Source of the DNA: Centrapalus pauciflorus
Taxonomy: Eukaryota; Streptophyta; Magnoliopsida; Asterales; Asteraceae
Direction of reading: 5' to 3'
Length of the DNA stretch: 64,000 nucleotides
Assembly: GCA_020465985.1 (NCBI GenBank)
Contig: JAANYP010007579.1
Span: forward strand, 1 to 64,000
The notes below the pieces were generated by a model that did not search any database, was not told where the DNA came from, and saw only the letters and a list, made by a program, of their open reading frames with translations. The translations under genes and the position numbers were made by a program. Positions 14,987 to 25,624 of the stretch are shown piece after piece. Each line of letters begins with the position of its first letter. Positions within the stretch are counted from its first letter, which is position 1.

Positions 14987-16459
14987 GCATTAAAGCGTGA
15001 AAGGTGTGAACCAAAGATAATATATATATGGATATTTTGTAAATTCGTAATTAAATTCATTAAATATTAAATATTAAAAAAGAAAAAAAAAACAACTTAG
15101 TGGCGGGAAATTAATTACCTCCACAATGATTATTATTTTCTAAATTAACTTAATTATTTTATATAAAAAAACAGATAATTCAATGTATACATTGTTGTAT
15201 TTAGATTAAACACGTTTAATGTTTAATTTAGAAATTTGAGTATGATTACACATCGACGGTGACAGGGATACGAAAATCAAACGAGCTAAAAAGATAAAAT
15301 GATATTGTTAAAAAATCCAATAAAACTAAGCTAGAACGTCGTCATGGTAGAAAATCTAACAAAGTCGATCAAAAGCATAAAATAATCTTAACGTTTATAA
15401 CACAATAAGTACATAATAAGATCATTGTAAAAGGAAAAAAAACACGTATGGTTGTTATGATTTATAAAAACAAGTCTTGAGAATTTAAACTAATTATATT
15501 GCCATTACACAAGCATATGAGATGGTAGCTATATAACATGCTGATTAAATGCAAGGACATGATATCACGAGGTCGAAACAACGATTTATGTGATATATGC
15601 TTGGAATTGGAAATAATGATAAATAATTAGACATTCTGAAAATCAATAACTAATAATGAATAGAAACAACAATTTGTAACTGTATAAAACAAATTTTTGT
15701 TTTAAAAGATGCATACAATATTATCAATTTAGGGTTTCATTGGTTTGTTTGTATCTACAGATACATCATATATAGATGCATGCGTAAAAGAGCCGATCGA
15801 GCTCAAGCTTCTTTCGTTCATTTCGAATTTTATGTGTAAAGCTTGCTACTGGGTATATAGGCCCATAATTATGTATTAATTATATTAATTTATCATTAAG
15901 ATAATATATAATTTTGTAAAATTATATATAAGATCATTTGAGCACGTTTAGTCTAGTGAGCCTAATATTTTAAATCTTGAGTTTGATTTCATTATTAATT
16001 AATTTAGCGGTTAAAAGCTAATTAACCTTTGGCTTGGCTCCTACACATTTAACTTTTGTTAATTTCCATTTTTTTTAAACTAGTTATGCTCGAGTCGTTT
16101 CTACACACATACTCTCCTATTCATATATTAGTTCATTAATCTACTAAACGTCCCAAATAAAACAACTGAGTACATATGTATATATATGAAATGGAATAGA
16201 ATTTTGATATACCAATCAAGATGCAAATTAAGTTTAAATCAAACAGATTATTTTAAATCATGGTGCTAACAATGAAATGTCTTTGTATCGTCAATACGTT
16301 TTTTTAATAGAAAGCATCAAAGCAAAATCTTGTGTTAGCCTCACTCATCCAATAGACGATTGTAGCATTTGTCTGAGGAAAAATTCATACAACTATTAGA
16401 TAAATCCATTTTCGGGAGTTGGGGCTGCCAGCCAACACGTGCTCTACGTACGTACAGTA

Positions 16460-16603
16460 GCTACATCTATGATTTCACTTATGAGTATGCTAAAGGCCTC
16501 AAAGACTGCAGGGGCAAATTCACTTGCTCAAATAGCAGGATGGGATGGCTCAAGGATATCTCAGCAGATCGTACAAATTAAAAAAGAGATACAAAGGAAT
16601 TAC

Positions 16604-16611
<8 letters not shown>
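16460..16611 (+). pseudogene. Class III peroxidase last-exon relic (unit 2)
   Basis: Copy of the relic at 4668-4819, with the same frame change and one visible substitution near the end (NYHA instead of NCHA). It runs directly into a (TA)n tract. Confidence 0.75.

Positions 16612-16650
<39 letters not shown>
16612..16650. repeat. (TA)n microsatellite, left tract of unit 2
   Basis: Short TA run between the peroxidase relic and element c, much shorter than in units 1 and 3. Confidence 0.95.
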
Positions 16651-16653
<3 letters not shown>

Positions 16654-17397
16654 GTTCTATGGGGCACCATATGCATCGGGAACCAAATGGGAACCAAAAA
16701 TGCACTGCTTGTTTACAAAGGGTGCATTAAGGGCATTTTGGGAATGCTTAATAATATATTGTTAAATTACAAGATTTAATTTAATATTAATCATTTATTT
16801 AGGAAATTAAATAAAATGATCAACCACCTTCCCATAAATCCTTCCCCTTTTCTCTCTCTTTCTTTTTCTCTTTCATGATGCACAACAACAATGCATCACG
16901 ACAATGATGAACACATTGAAGACGTTGGTGAACACGTTTAAATTTCAGAGATGCATCACGAAATTAACACGTTTAAATGTCGAAATATATCACGATTTTG
17001 GTGATGCATAATGATGGAACAAAGACGAGGATGAATATGGCCGAAATGCATCACGATTTTGGTGATGCATAATGATGGAACAAAGACGAGGATGAATATG
17101 GTCGAAATGCATCATGTTTGAAATTGAATTGGATGAAGATGCATCGTGTTTGAAGACGAATCCAATATATTGGATGAAGATGCATCATGTTTGTTTAGAT
17201 TCGGATAGAATATTTTCTGAATTCAATATTATCCGATTTTGCCCTTCCGCGCGCGAGAAGTTATGCACCCGTGCACCCATTTTCAAGTTAATTACCCTTT
17301 TGCCACTACAATCTGAACCATTAAAATTCAAGATCTAACGATGCATACAGGTTCCCAAAGTGTACAATGCATACAGGTGCCCCATAGAACCTGACCC
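16651..17397. mobile_element. Microsatellite-inserted TIR element c
   Basis: A 747-bp non-coding element between TA runs. Left end GAGGTTCTATGGGGCACC; right end GGTGCCCCATAGAACCTG, its inverse. It has a GGGTGCATTAAGGGCATTTT block, a CT-rich tract (16847-16875), about eleven ATGCAT motifs, and a 61-bp direct repeat (from 16991 and 17052). The right subterminal part has AATTACCCTTTTGCCA, shared with element d. Its ends match element b but the interior differs. Confidence 0.8.
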
Positions 17398-17512
<115 letters not shown>

Positions 17513-19837
17513 GCACTTAATATATTGGCAGTGCGCATAAGATTTAATATAGAAACACCAACATCATCGTACCCAAGAAAGGAAAGAAGGAACAACAAAA
17601 CACAATGATTTGTTGCAAACTTATTGCACTTTTTATATAAATCTATCAATAATGCATATATAGAGACAATTCTACCCGATGCATGCGCAACCCTTCATCC
17701 TACAGTTGCATCCTTTAAATTTGAGGGTTGAATAACTATCATATAACTATCATAAATGTTAGAAACCATGGATGAAACTAAAGGAACGAACTTGGAATCT
17801 TGGATGTTCTTCGTGATCTTGTTTGAATAATTTTCCTATAACAATTATTTGTCCTAGTTGGGTATCCAAGTATTGTACTTATGTGATATATCATAAGAAA
17901 ATGTACTTATTGGATCTTGACTGATCATCTCGAGGGTGTTTGGATTTGCGTTTGAAAATTTATTTTGTTTTGTCTCCTAATAAGTAGATGTAAATATTTC
18001 ATTAAGTTTTTTATAATACATTGACCCGACGATCAACCCGACTACATTGGAAAATGAAAAAGTCAAACAATTAACACCTTAAAATTGCGCCACTTGAAAA
18101 ACAAATCCTAGTTCCGTCAATGATTATAAACCATTAATACCAATCATATTTGGGGCCCCGGGCAAAAATTAAAAGGGCCCTGTAATTATTCCTGTAAATA
18201 TATATGTATATTTAAAGTAGAAAAATTCAAGTAAAAATGATAAATTAAAAACTAAAAACTTATAATTATTATATAACATAAATTAAAAACATTTGCAGTT
18301 CAATAATTTTGTTTAGTCGTTAATAGACCTAAGTATATATAATATTTTTTTTGAGAATAAGCCCTACCTTATGAGCAGCTGCACGTGTTAACCTTGCTCA
18401 GGGTGGACCCTGAATACCAGGATCTTTTAATATCATCTAATACTAAAAGCTAACTATTTTTACCAAATTAATATATAAAAACTAAAAAATACAACTATTT
18501 CAAAAAACTTTAACTTCCAAAAGCTACAGTTATTAAAGGTTACGGTTTATAACTCAATCTTGAAGTTGTAGCTCCTTGTGCCAAACGTACCCTTAATGTT
18601 ACCACTGATAAATACCGTTGTAACAATTTATTTTCTACAATTAATGATTGTTATAATATAATGCACAAAATGTGTTAAAATTTTATAAACTCTATTAAAA
18701 TTATTCTCTTTATAGAAAAATAAATCAGATAAAATTTGGAAAGTTTCACACTACAAAAACAATAAGATAATAACCAATTCGAAGTGAATCCCAATGTTGA
18801 TAAATAAAATAAAAATTTGAAGGTTTTAAGAAATTCTAACTTGCTATAAATTAATTTAAATATTTTCCAATTGATCGAGTACTGTATTGTGCAAAACTAC
18901 AGGGTTGCGATGCGTCAGTTCTGTTGGATGGGCCGAACACGGAAAAATCATCGCCGAAGAATCGAGGACTAGCAGCGTATGTTGTGATTGACATGGTTAA
19001 GAAAGTTATCGAAGATAGGTGCCCTGGAGCAGTCTCATGTGCAGACATTCTCAACATTGCAGTTAGAGATGCAGTTTACTTCGTAAAATCTCATAAACTT
19101 ACATGTTTATGTTGTGATGTAGTAGAAACATTTTAAATGTACGTAACACTAATTTTTACCTGTTTTCGATGTGAAATTTACAGTCGGGTGGACCATCATA
19201 CCCAGTTTTATTGGGAAGAAGAGATGGAATGAGATCAGACGCTTCTTGGGTGGACTTACCCTCACCATCCATATCTCGTGGGAATCGGCTCTCGCCTACT
19301 TCACATCTAAAGGTTTAAATGTGCAAGACATGGGTACTCTCTTAGGTATGCTTGACAGATGAAGGGACACTTTTAACTTGTGAAAATTGAAATATATATA
19401 TACATTTTGGTGACCATTTGACAGTAGTTTCGCAATCTTATGTCTTTTTATCTGTGTTCGGGTGATTTTAGGAGGACATACCATGGGCAGGACTCACTGC
19501 AGCAACATCCTAGACCGTCTGTACAACTTCAATAACACCAGGAAACCGGACCCATCCATGGAACCAGCAACCTTAACTTACTTGCAGAAGCAATGTCCCG
19601 AGAAGGTGAGGTTGGGACAGCCAAACCCACTCATAAATCTGAACCCGGATAACCCGACACACAAGTTCACCAACTCCTACTACAAAAGAGTTCTGGCACA
19701 TAAATCCGTTCTAGGAGTCGACCAACAGCTGCTCTGTGGTGGTGACACCTATGATCTCACTGATGAATATGCTAAAGGCCTTGAAGACTTCAGAGGCGAA
19801 TTCGCTTACTCGATAACCAGGATGGGAGGGCTCAAGG

Positions 19838-19940
19838 TGTTAAATAATGTATAGTGTAGGGGTCTCCATTGTAATTATGTAATCTATTTATATGAGATGA
19901 ATACAACACACCCAATCAAGGGTTTCCACATATTCTAGCA
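19838..19940 (+). repeat. 5' LTR of copia 1
   Basis: 103-bp long terminal repeat from TGTTAAATAATG to TCTAGCA. It looks identical to the 3' copy at 24843-24945. Confidence 0.96.
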
Positions 19941-20588
19941 TGGTATCAAGCCTAACCCTAACCCTAAAATATTAGGGTTATTTTTTTCCGGTCACTGTCT
20001 TCCGGCTGCCGCCCTACCACCGCCGCCGACACTGCCGCTCGCTTCCGCCACCGTTTTGCAGCGCCCTCTGCCGTCTAGCCACTGCTGCTCTCGGTCCAAA
20101 CCCTAGCCGACCAACAGCTCCAGCGCCGTTCTTTGCGCCGCTGCTACTCGGCTACCCCCTTCTTTGCGCCGCTGCTACTCCCCTGTATTGCGGCCGCCGT
20201 TCTGCTTGCGCCGCCTCTCCTTGCGCTGTCCTGCTGAAACCCTAGGCGGCTAGCCTGCCGCCTCTCCTTGCGCCGACCTGCTGTCCTTTTCTGCCCAGAA
20301 ACCGACTGTTGCCACCGCCACTAGCCGCATCCGCTTGTTGCAACCGCCTGTTGCCACCGTCTGACCACCAGCCGCGCGGTCTTTTGTCCGCCTCATCCTC
20401 AGCCGCAACATAGCAATCCCTAGGGCTGCCGTCGCATCCCAAACCCTAGGGCCGCCGCTTTTTGATTCTTTGGACCTCGACTGCTGCTGTCCGACTATTC
20501 CTTTCGGCATTACCCTCGGTGAGCACGTTCCATTTTTCTTTTTCTTTACAATTATATTTATTTTTCGTGATTACTATTATTATTAGTC
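19941..20588 (+). other. Leader of copia 1, C-rich
   Basis: After the priming site comes about 640 bp rich in CCGCCG and CTGCTG, much more GC-rich than the host DNA around it. No gene is supported; the frames on the minus strand here are products of this composition. Confidence 0.7.
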
Positions 20589-21125
20589 ATGACTCGAATT
20601 CCCTCACAAACCACACCAAACCCTACAGCCTCACAGTTAGTTTTTGCCATTGGTAATGTCTATCCCCAATTTAGTTTCAAGTTAACCACTGATGGTTCAC
20701 GCTACAAATTATGGCGTCGAATTTTTTCTGATGTCTGCAAAGGTGCCAAAGTCATGGGTCACATTAATGGAAAATCAAAACCCACTAGCCCTGATGACGA
20801 GGATTGGGAGGCTATCGATTCTCGCATTAAATCTTGGTTTTATTCCACCTGTGAACCCAACTTACTTAATATCATCACCACAGACAATTGCACTGCACAT
20901 GATCTTTGGGAAGCACTTGATGCTCATTTTTTGAATAATAAATTATCCCGTAGCCTTCAACTACAAACTGTTTTTCAAAACACCAAAAAGGGTGATCTTT
21001 CAATTACCGATTACTGTCACACCCTAAAAGATATTGCTGATTCCCTAGCCGATGTTGACACCAAAATCACTGATCAGGATCTTGTATTGCAAATTCTACA
21101 GCATTTACCTCCTATCAAAGTTTAA
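20589..21125 (+). CDS. Gag of copia 1, separated from pol by a frame change
   Basis: A 178-residue frame with the plant copia gag pattern: an N-terminal segment, KLWRRIFSDVC, LWEALDAHFLNNK, then TDYCHTLKDIADSLADV and QILQHLPP. It would form the capsid of the cytoplasmic particle. It ends in TAA at 21123-21125 while matching gag sequence goes on in another frame, so there is a net frame change close to 21115. No CCHC zinc knuckle is seen downstream, only an Asn/Gly/Arg-rich stretch. Whether this is a mutation or expression by frameshifting cannot be told from one copy. Confidence 0.85.
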   Translation: MTRIPSQTTPNPTASQLVFAIGNVYPQFSFKLTTDGSRYKLWRRIFSDVCKGAKVMGHINGKSKPTSPDDEDWEAIDSRIKSWFYSTCEPNLLNIITTDNCTAHDLWEALDAHFLNNKLSRSLQLQTVFQNTKKGDLSITDYCHTLKDIADSLADVDTKITDQDLVLQILQHLPPIKV

Positions 21126-21178
21126 TTGATGTCATCACCCATACCAAACCTTTTCCCTCCTTTCTTGAAGCCAAGAAC

Positions 21179-24100
21179 ATGTTATTGTTACATGAATCCC
21201 GCGAAGACCAACCTGAGCCTACCCTTGAACCTCAACCCTTCCTTAGTTCTGCCCTTTACTCCTCGTCTGTCACTAATAATAATGGAAAAGGGAAAAATAA
21301 AAATAATCGGGGAAACAGAAACACAGGTCGTGTTACATCTAAGGGTAATACAGGGGGTGGGGGGTCATTTAACAGCACTGCTTCTTTTACAGGTAATTCC
21401 CGTGATGCAGGTCAGTCCAGTGCTCCACCGGTCTTCAACAATCAGCTTCTTCAGCTTCTCCAGAATGCCCTACATCAGCAATCTCAGGCCTCTCAGCATT
21501 ATCGTCCGCAGCTGCATAATCATACAGGCATACACCCTCCATCTGCCTTATATGCTGCGCCTCCCCCAGTCTCTCCCGCTCCTGCTGCTCCGCCTCAGTT
21601 CACAGACTTAGCATCTCTCTTCAGCTCGATGTCTGTCCAACAACCTCAACAGAACCATGATAACAACTACTACATGGATACTGGTGCAAGCTCCCACATG
21701 TCATTCAACCAAGGTAATCTACTTTCTCTTAAACCTTGTGGTAAGTCAAAAGTAATCATGGTTGGTAATGGTGCCTTACTTCCGGTTTCATGCACTGGTG
21801 ATACATTTCTTCCATTATCACAAACCAAACTGGCACTGAAAAATGTACTTGTTTCTGATCATATGGTTAAAAATCTAATTTCTGTTCGCAAATTCACTCT
21901 TGATAACTGGGTTTCTGTTGAATTTGATCCTTTTGGTTTCTCCATAAAGGATCTTAATACAGGACGTCTCCTTCACCGCTCTGACAGTACCGGTGATCTC
22001 TACCCTGTCCTTCAGCCTTCTCTGCCTTCCAAGCCATCTGCCACCGCTTTGGTTGCCTTGTCTCCTCATGTGAGGCATCGTCGTCTTGGTCATCCGGGCA
22101 CCACTACTTTTAATTTTTTACGTTCTCGTAACTTTATTTCTTGTTCCAATGCATTGTTACCTACGTGTCACGCCTGTCAACTAGGTAAACACTGTCGTTT
22201 GTCGTTTTCAAAGTCTTTAACAAAGACTTCACGGATTTTTGAACTAGTTCATTCAGACTTGTGGACATCCCCTGTATCAAGTTTGAGTGGTTTTAAATAT
22301 TATATCCTGTTTTTGGACGATTATTCTCATTTCTTATGGGTGTTCCCTTTGCGTGCCAAATCGGATGTGTTTCAAGCTTTTACTAATTTCCATGCATATG
22401 TGTTAAATCAGTTTAAAACCGATATACAATCCTTTCAGTGTGATAACGGCCGTGAATTTAATAACACCAAATTACTTGAATTCTTTCAAAAACATGGCAT
22501 TAAAGTTCGTTTTTCGTGTCCCTACACTTCTCAACAAAATGGCAAAGCTGAACGAGCCATTCACACCATTAACAATGTGGTACGCACGCTCCTGTTCCAA
22601 GCCTCCCTTCCACCTAAATTCTGGGTTGAAGCGCTCACCATGTCTGTTCATCTTCTGAACATTCTCCCCACTACCACTCTGAATTCTAAAACCCCATGTG
22701 AGATTTTGTACGATACTTTCCCGGATTTCACACATCTACGTGTTTTTGGGTGCCTCTGTTATCCAAACCTATCTTCTACGGCTCCAAACAAGCTCTCCCC
22801 TCGCTCCACTGCTTGTGTCTACCTCGGCCCTTCTCCTTGTCATCGAGGTCATCGATGCTATGATCTCGTCACTCACCGTATTATTATCTCTCGCCACGTG
22901 ATCTTTGATGAAGATCATTTTCCCTATGCATCGTTCAATGCTCCACCCTCTCCCTCTGAGTATGATGTGTTTTCTGATGATGTCACCACACCCTCTTTGA
23001 TAACGAATGAACACATTGCATCCTCCTCCACCACTCCCTCTTCTCCTCCTTCTACCTCGCCTACCTCGAGTGATACGCCCATCACAAATGATGAGGCACC
23101 TACAGTCGATAACCAACCACAATCGTCTGATGCTCCTCACTCTCCGCACAGTACCTCTGTGCAACCTGCTCCTGTAGCCACCACTTCTCCCCCTCATCCG
23201 GACCCTACCTCCACCCATCCAATGACGACTCGCTCGCGTACCGGCAGTCTCAAACCTCGTCACATCTTCAATCTTTCCGCAGTTGACTCTCTCTCCCCAA
23301 TTCCCAAGTCTTCTGCTCAGGCGATTCAAGATCCCAACTGGAAGGCAGCCATGGACGCTGAAATGCCTGCTCTTCTCTCCAATCACACGTGGGATCTTGT
23401 TCCCCCTCCACCAAAAGTCAACATTGTTGGCTGTCGTTGGTTATATCGCCATAAGTTCGATAGTCAGGGTCGCCTTGAGCGTTACAAAGGTCGTCTGGTG
23501 GCTCAAGGTTTTTCTCAAATGCCTGGTTTTGACTATGACGAAACTTTCAGCCCTGTTGTCAAACCAGTTACTGTCAGAATGGTCCTAAGCATTGCTCTCT
23601 CCCTAAACTGGCCAATTCATCAACTTGACGTTAAAAATGCTTTTCTCAACGGTGAATTATCCGAGGAAGTCTATATGAAACAACCTCCTGGCTATGTTCA
23701 TTCCTCCTTCCCACAGCATGTCTGTCGCCTTCGAAAAGCCCTGTATGGTCTCAAACAGGCTCCCCGCGCCTGGTTTCATCGATTTGCTGTCTTCATCACT
23801 TCTCTCGGCTTCCATTCAAGCAAATCTGACAGTTCTCTCTTTGTTTATCATCATGGTCGTGATACAATCTACCTTCTATTGTATGTAGACGATATCATTC
23901 TGACCGCTTCCTCCCAATCTCTGGTCAATCATGTCATCTCTCGTCTCTCGTCTGAGTTCAAAATGACTGATCTTGGCGCTCTCTCCTTCTTTCTAGGGGT
24001 CTCCGCTATACGCTCATCTTCGGGCCTTTTTCTGTCTCAGACAGTTTTTGCCCAAGAAATCATCTCTCGTGCTGGCATGGACACTTGTCATCCTTGCTCA

Positions 24101-24859
24101 TCACCGGCTGAGACAAAGTCCAAACTACCCTCCTCTGGCAAACCAGTCGATGATCCGACTCTCTATCGGAGTCTTGCGGGTGCTTTACAGTACCTCACGA
24201 TCACTCGTCCGGAAATCGCTTATGCTGTACAGCAAATATGTCTGTATATGCACGATCCTCGCCAACCACATCTGAATGCCCTCAAACGCATTCTTCGTTA
24301 TGTGAAGGGTACCCTCACTCATGGTCTTTTTCTCCGCCCTTCCACTGTTAATCGTTTGGTCTGTTATACTGACGCTGATTGGGCCGGTTGTCCTGAAACA
24401 CGCCGGTCCACCTCTGCGTTCTGCATCTTCCTAGGTGACAATCTTGTGTCTTGGTCCTCTAAACGCCAACATGTTGTGTCCCGTCCAAGTGCCGAAGCTG
24501 AATATCGTGGTATTGCGAACGTTGTTGCCGAATCTGCCTGGCTTCGTAATCTTTTGATTGAGTTACATCTACCTTTTTCACGTGCCACAGTTGTTTTTTG
24601 TGATAATGTAAGTGCCATGTATTTAGCTAATAACCCAGTACAGCATCAAAGAACCAAACATGTGGAACTTGACTTACACTTTGTAAGAGAACGTGTTGCT
24701 TTGGGGCAAGTGCGTGTATCGCATGTGCCTTCATCTCATCAGTTAGCAGATATATTTACTAAAGGTCTTCCTACACAGCTGTTTTTACAATTTAAGTCCA
24801 GTCTTAGCATTAGTCCTCCTCCAGCTGCGACTGAGGGGGGTGTGTTAAATAATGTATAG
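21179..24859 (+). CDS. Pol polyprotein of copia 1
   Basis: A 1226-residue open frame; the ATG at 21179 is only the first in the frame, which is open upstream towards the gag break. Aspartic protease DTGASSHM (Asp at about 167), GAG-pre-integrase zinc motif (HRRLGH and CHACQLGK), integrase with Asp 360, Asp 422 and Glu 458 (D,D-35-E), reverse transcriptase with YVDD at 902-905, and RNase H beginning YTDADWAG. All catalytic residues looked for are present. The stop lies inside the 3' LTR. No internal stop or frameshift is seen, so only the gag-pol junction appears altered. Confidence 0.95.
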   Translation: MLLLHESREDQPEPTLEPQPFLSSALYSSSVTNNNGKGKNKNNRGNRNTGRVTSKGNTGGGGSFNSTASFTGNSRDAGQSSAPPVFNNQLLQLLQNALHQQSQASQHYRPQLHNHTGIHPPSALYAAPPPVSPAPAAPPQFTDLASLFSSMSVQQPQQNHDNNYYMDTGASSHMSFNQGNLLSLKPCGKSKVIMVGNGALLPVSCTGDTFLPLSQTKLALKNVLVSDHMVKNLISVRKFTLDNWVSVEFDPFGFSIKDLNTGRLLHRSDSTGDLYPVLQPSLPSKPSATALVALSPHVRHRRLGHPGTTTFNFLRSRNFISCSNALLPTCHACQLGKHCRLSFSKSLTKTSRIFELVHSDLWTSPVSSLSGFKYYILFLDDYSHFLWVFPLRAKSDVFQAFTNFHAYVLNQFKTDIQSFQCDNGREFNNTKLLEFFQKHGIKVRFSCPYTSQQNGKAERAIHTINNVVRTLLFQASLPPKFWVEALTMSVHLLNILPTTTLNSKTPCEILYDTFPDFTHLRVFGCLCYPNLSSTAPNKLSPRSTACVYLGPSPCHRGHRCYDLVTHRIIISRHVIFDEDHFPYASFNAPPSPSEYDVFSDDVTTPSLITNEHIASSSTTPSSPPSTSPTSSDTPITNDEAPTVDNQPQSSDAPHSPHSTSVQPAPVATTSPPHPDPTSTHPMTTRSRTGSLKPRHIFNLSAVDSLSPIPKSSAQAIQDPNWKAAMDAEMPALLSNHTWDLVPPPPKVNIVGCRWLYRHKFDSQGRLERYKGRLVAQGFSQMPGFDYDETFSPVVKPVTVRMVLSIALSLNWPIHQLDVKNAFLNGELSEEVYMKQPPGYVHSSFPQHVCRLRKALYGLKQAPRAWFHRFAVFITSLGFHSSKSDSSLFVYHHGRDTIYLLLYVDDIILTASSQSLVNHVISRLSSEFKMTDLGALSFFLGVSAIRSSSGLFLSQTVFAQEIISRAGMDTCHPCSSPAETKSKLPSSGKPVDDPTLYRSLAGALQYLTITRPEIAYAVQQICLYMHDPRQPHLNALKRILRYVKGTLTHGLFLRPSTVNRLVCYTDADWAGCPETRRSTSAFCIFLGDNLVSWSSKRQHVVSRPSAEAEYRGIANVVAESAWLRNLLIELHLPFSRATVVFCDNVSAMYLANNPVQHQRTKHVELDLHFVRERVALGQVRVSHVPSSHQLADIFTKGLPTQLFLQFKSSLSISPPPAATEGGVLNNV

Positions 24860-24945
24860 TGTAGGGGTCTCCATTGTAATTATGTAATCTATTTATATGA
24901 GATGAATACAACACACCCAATCAAGGGTTTCCACATATTCTAGCA
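24843..24945 (+). repeat. 3' LTR of copia 1
   Basis: 103-bp repeat that looks identical to 19838-19940; it also supplies the pol stop codon. Confidence 0.96.
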
Positions 24946-25624
24946 CAAGGTTCTCACAGGAACAAAAGGAGAGATACGAAGAAATTGCCACGTCATTAAC
25001 AAGTAGCGATTTACTTCACAAAGTCAACAACGACAGACACGTACTATATATATTTACACCAACACATATACTTGTATATGAGATAAAAGTGAGATCAATA
25101 TGATCATTTTGTATCATTCATAGGTAAACCAATGTTGTCGTATGAAGTTTGCATTAAATCGTTTGATTAATATAAATATTACTATATATTTTCAAACATA
25201 TAAAGAACATCAAGGTACGTCTGGAAGTAATGATTCCATTTTAGAGTTCAATGGAAATTTCAGCAGAGAAAATGGAAGAGCAAAGACAGATATCTCCAAA
25301 ATAAGATGTACTCAGGTTCAATCAAAGATCCAAAGGGGATATATACCCTATGCCCATCAACTCTACAAATGGCCATGGGCCATTGCAAAACTAAGTTTGA
25401 TTATCGATCATACCAATCCAAAGGAAGACAACCATCTTTAAAACTTTATGAAATTTTCAATAGCATATGTAAATAGTTCATGATCCCACAAGTTGATATA
25501 TAAAAAAGAAAAAGAAAGGAAAATGTAACAATAAGTTCAAGAACAGATCCAACAAATTAATTAGTCCATATCCGACGGACGCTAATAATCCTGGAAAGTT
25601 GCATGAATCTAATGAGGACAAGCT

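Larger units (their letters stand above)
19838..24945 (+). mobile_element. Ty1/copia LTR retrotransposon 1 (103-bp LTRs)
   Basis: A complete element of about 5.1 kb with LTRs at 19838-19940 and 24843-24945, target duplication CAAGG (19833-19837 and 24946-24950), and ends TGTTAAAT and TCTAGCA. The two LTRs look identical. The priming site follows at once (TGGTATCAAGCC, from 19941), a variant of the initiator-Met tRNA match. A purine-rich tract (GAGGGGGGTG) precedes the 3' LTR. Order is gag, protease, integrase, RT, RNase H, as in copia. The very short LTRs and lack of a zinc knuckle suggest the Ale/Retrofit type, but this is a guess. Coding is interrupted between gag and pol. Confidence 0.96.
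18903..25006 (+). pseudogene. Class III peroxidase 2, split by copia element
   Basis: Exons at 18903-19082, 19184-19345 and 19472 onward match peroxidase 1. Exon 1 with the distal histidine is absent. Exon 3 carries the same 2-bp AT insertion as peroxidase 1. The last exon is broken at 19837 by a complete copia element and resumes at 24951, ending with the usual stop at 25004-25006. The 5-bp duplication CAAGG flanks the insertion. The shared AT lesion shows that the gene was already dead before copia inserted. Confidence 0.92.

Noticed and set aside
20242..20510. Arg/Gly-rich frames on the minus strand
   Set aside because: They are opposite the GC-rich leader of copia 1 and result from composition.
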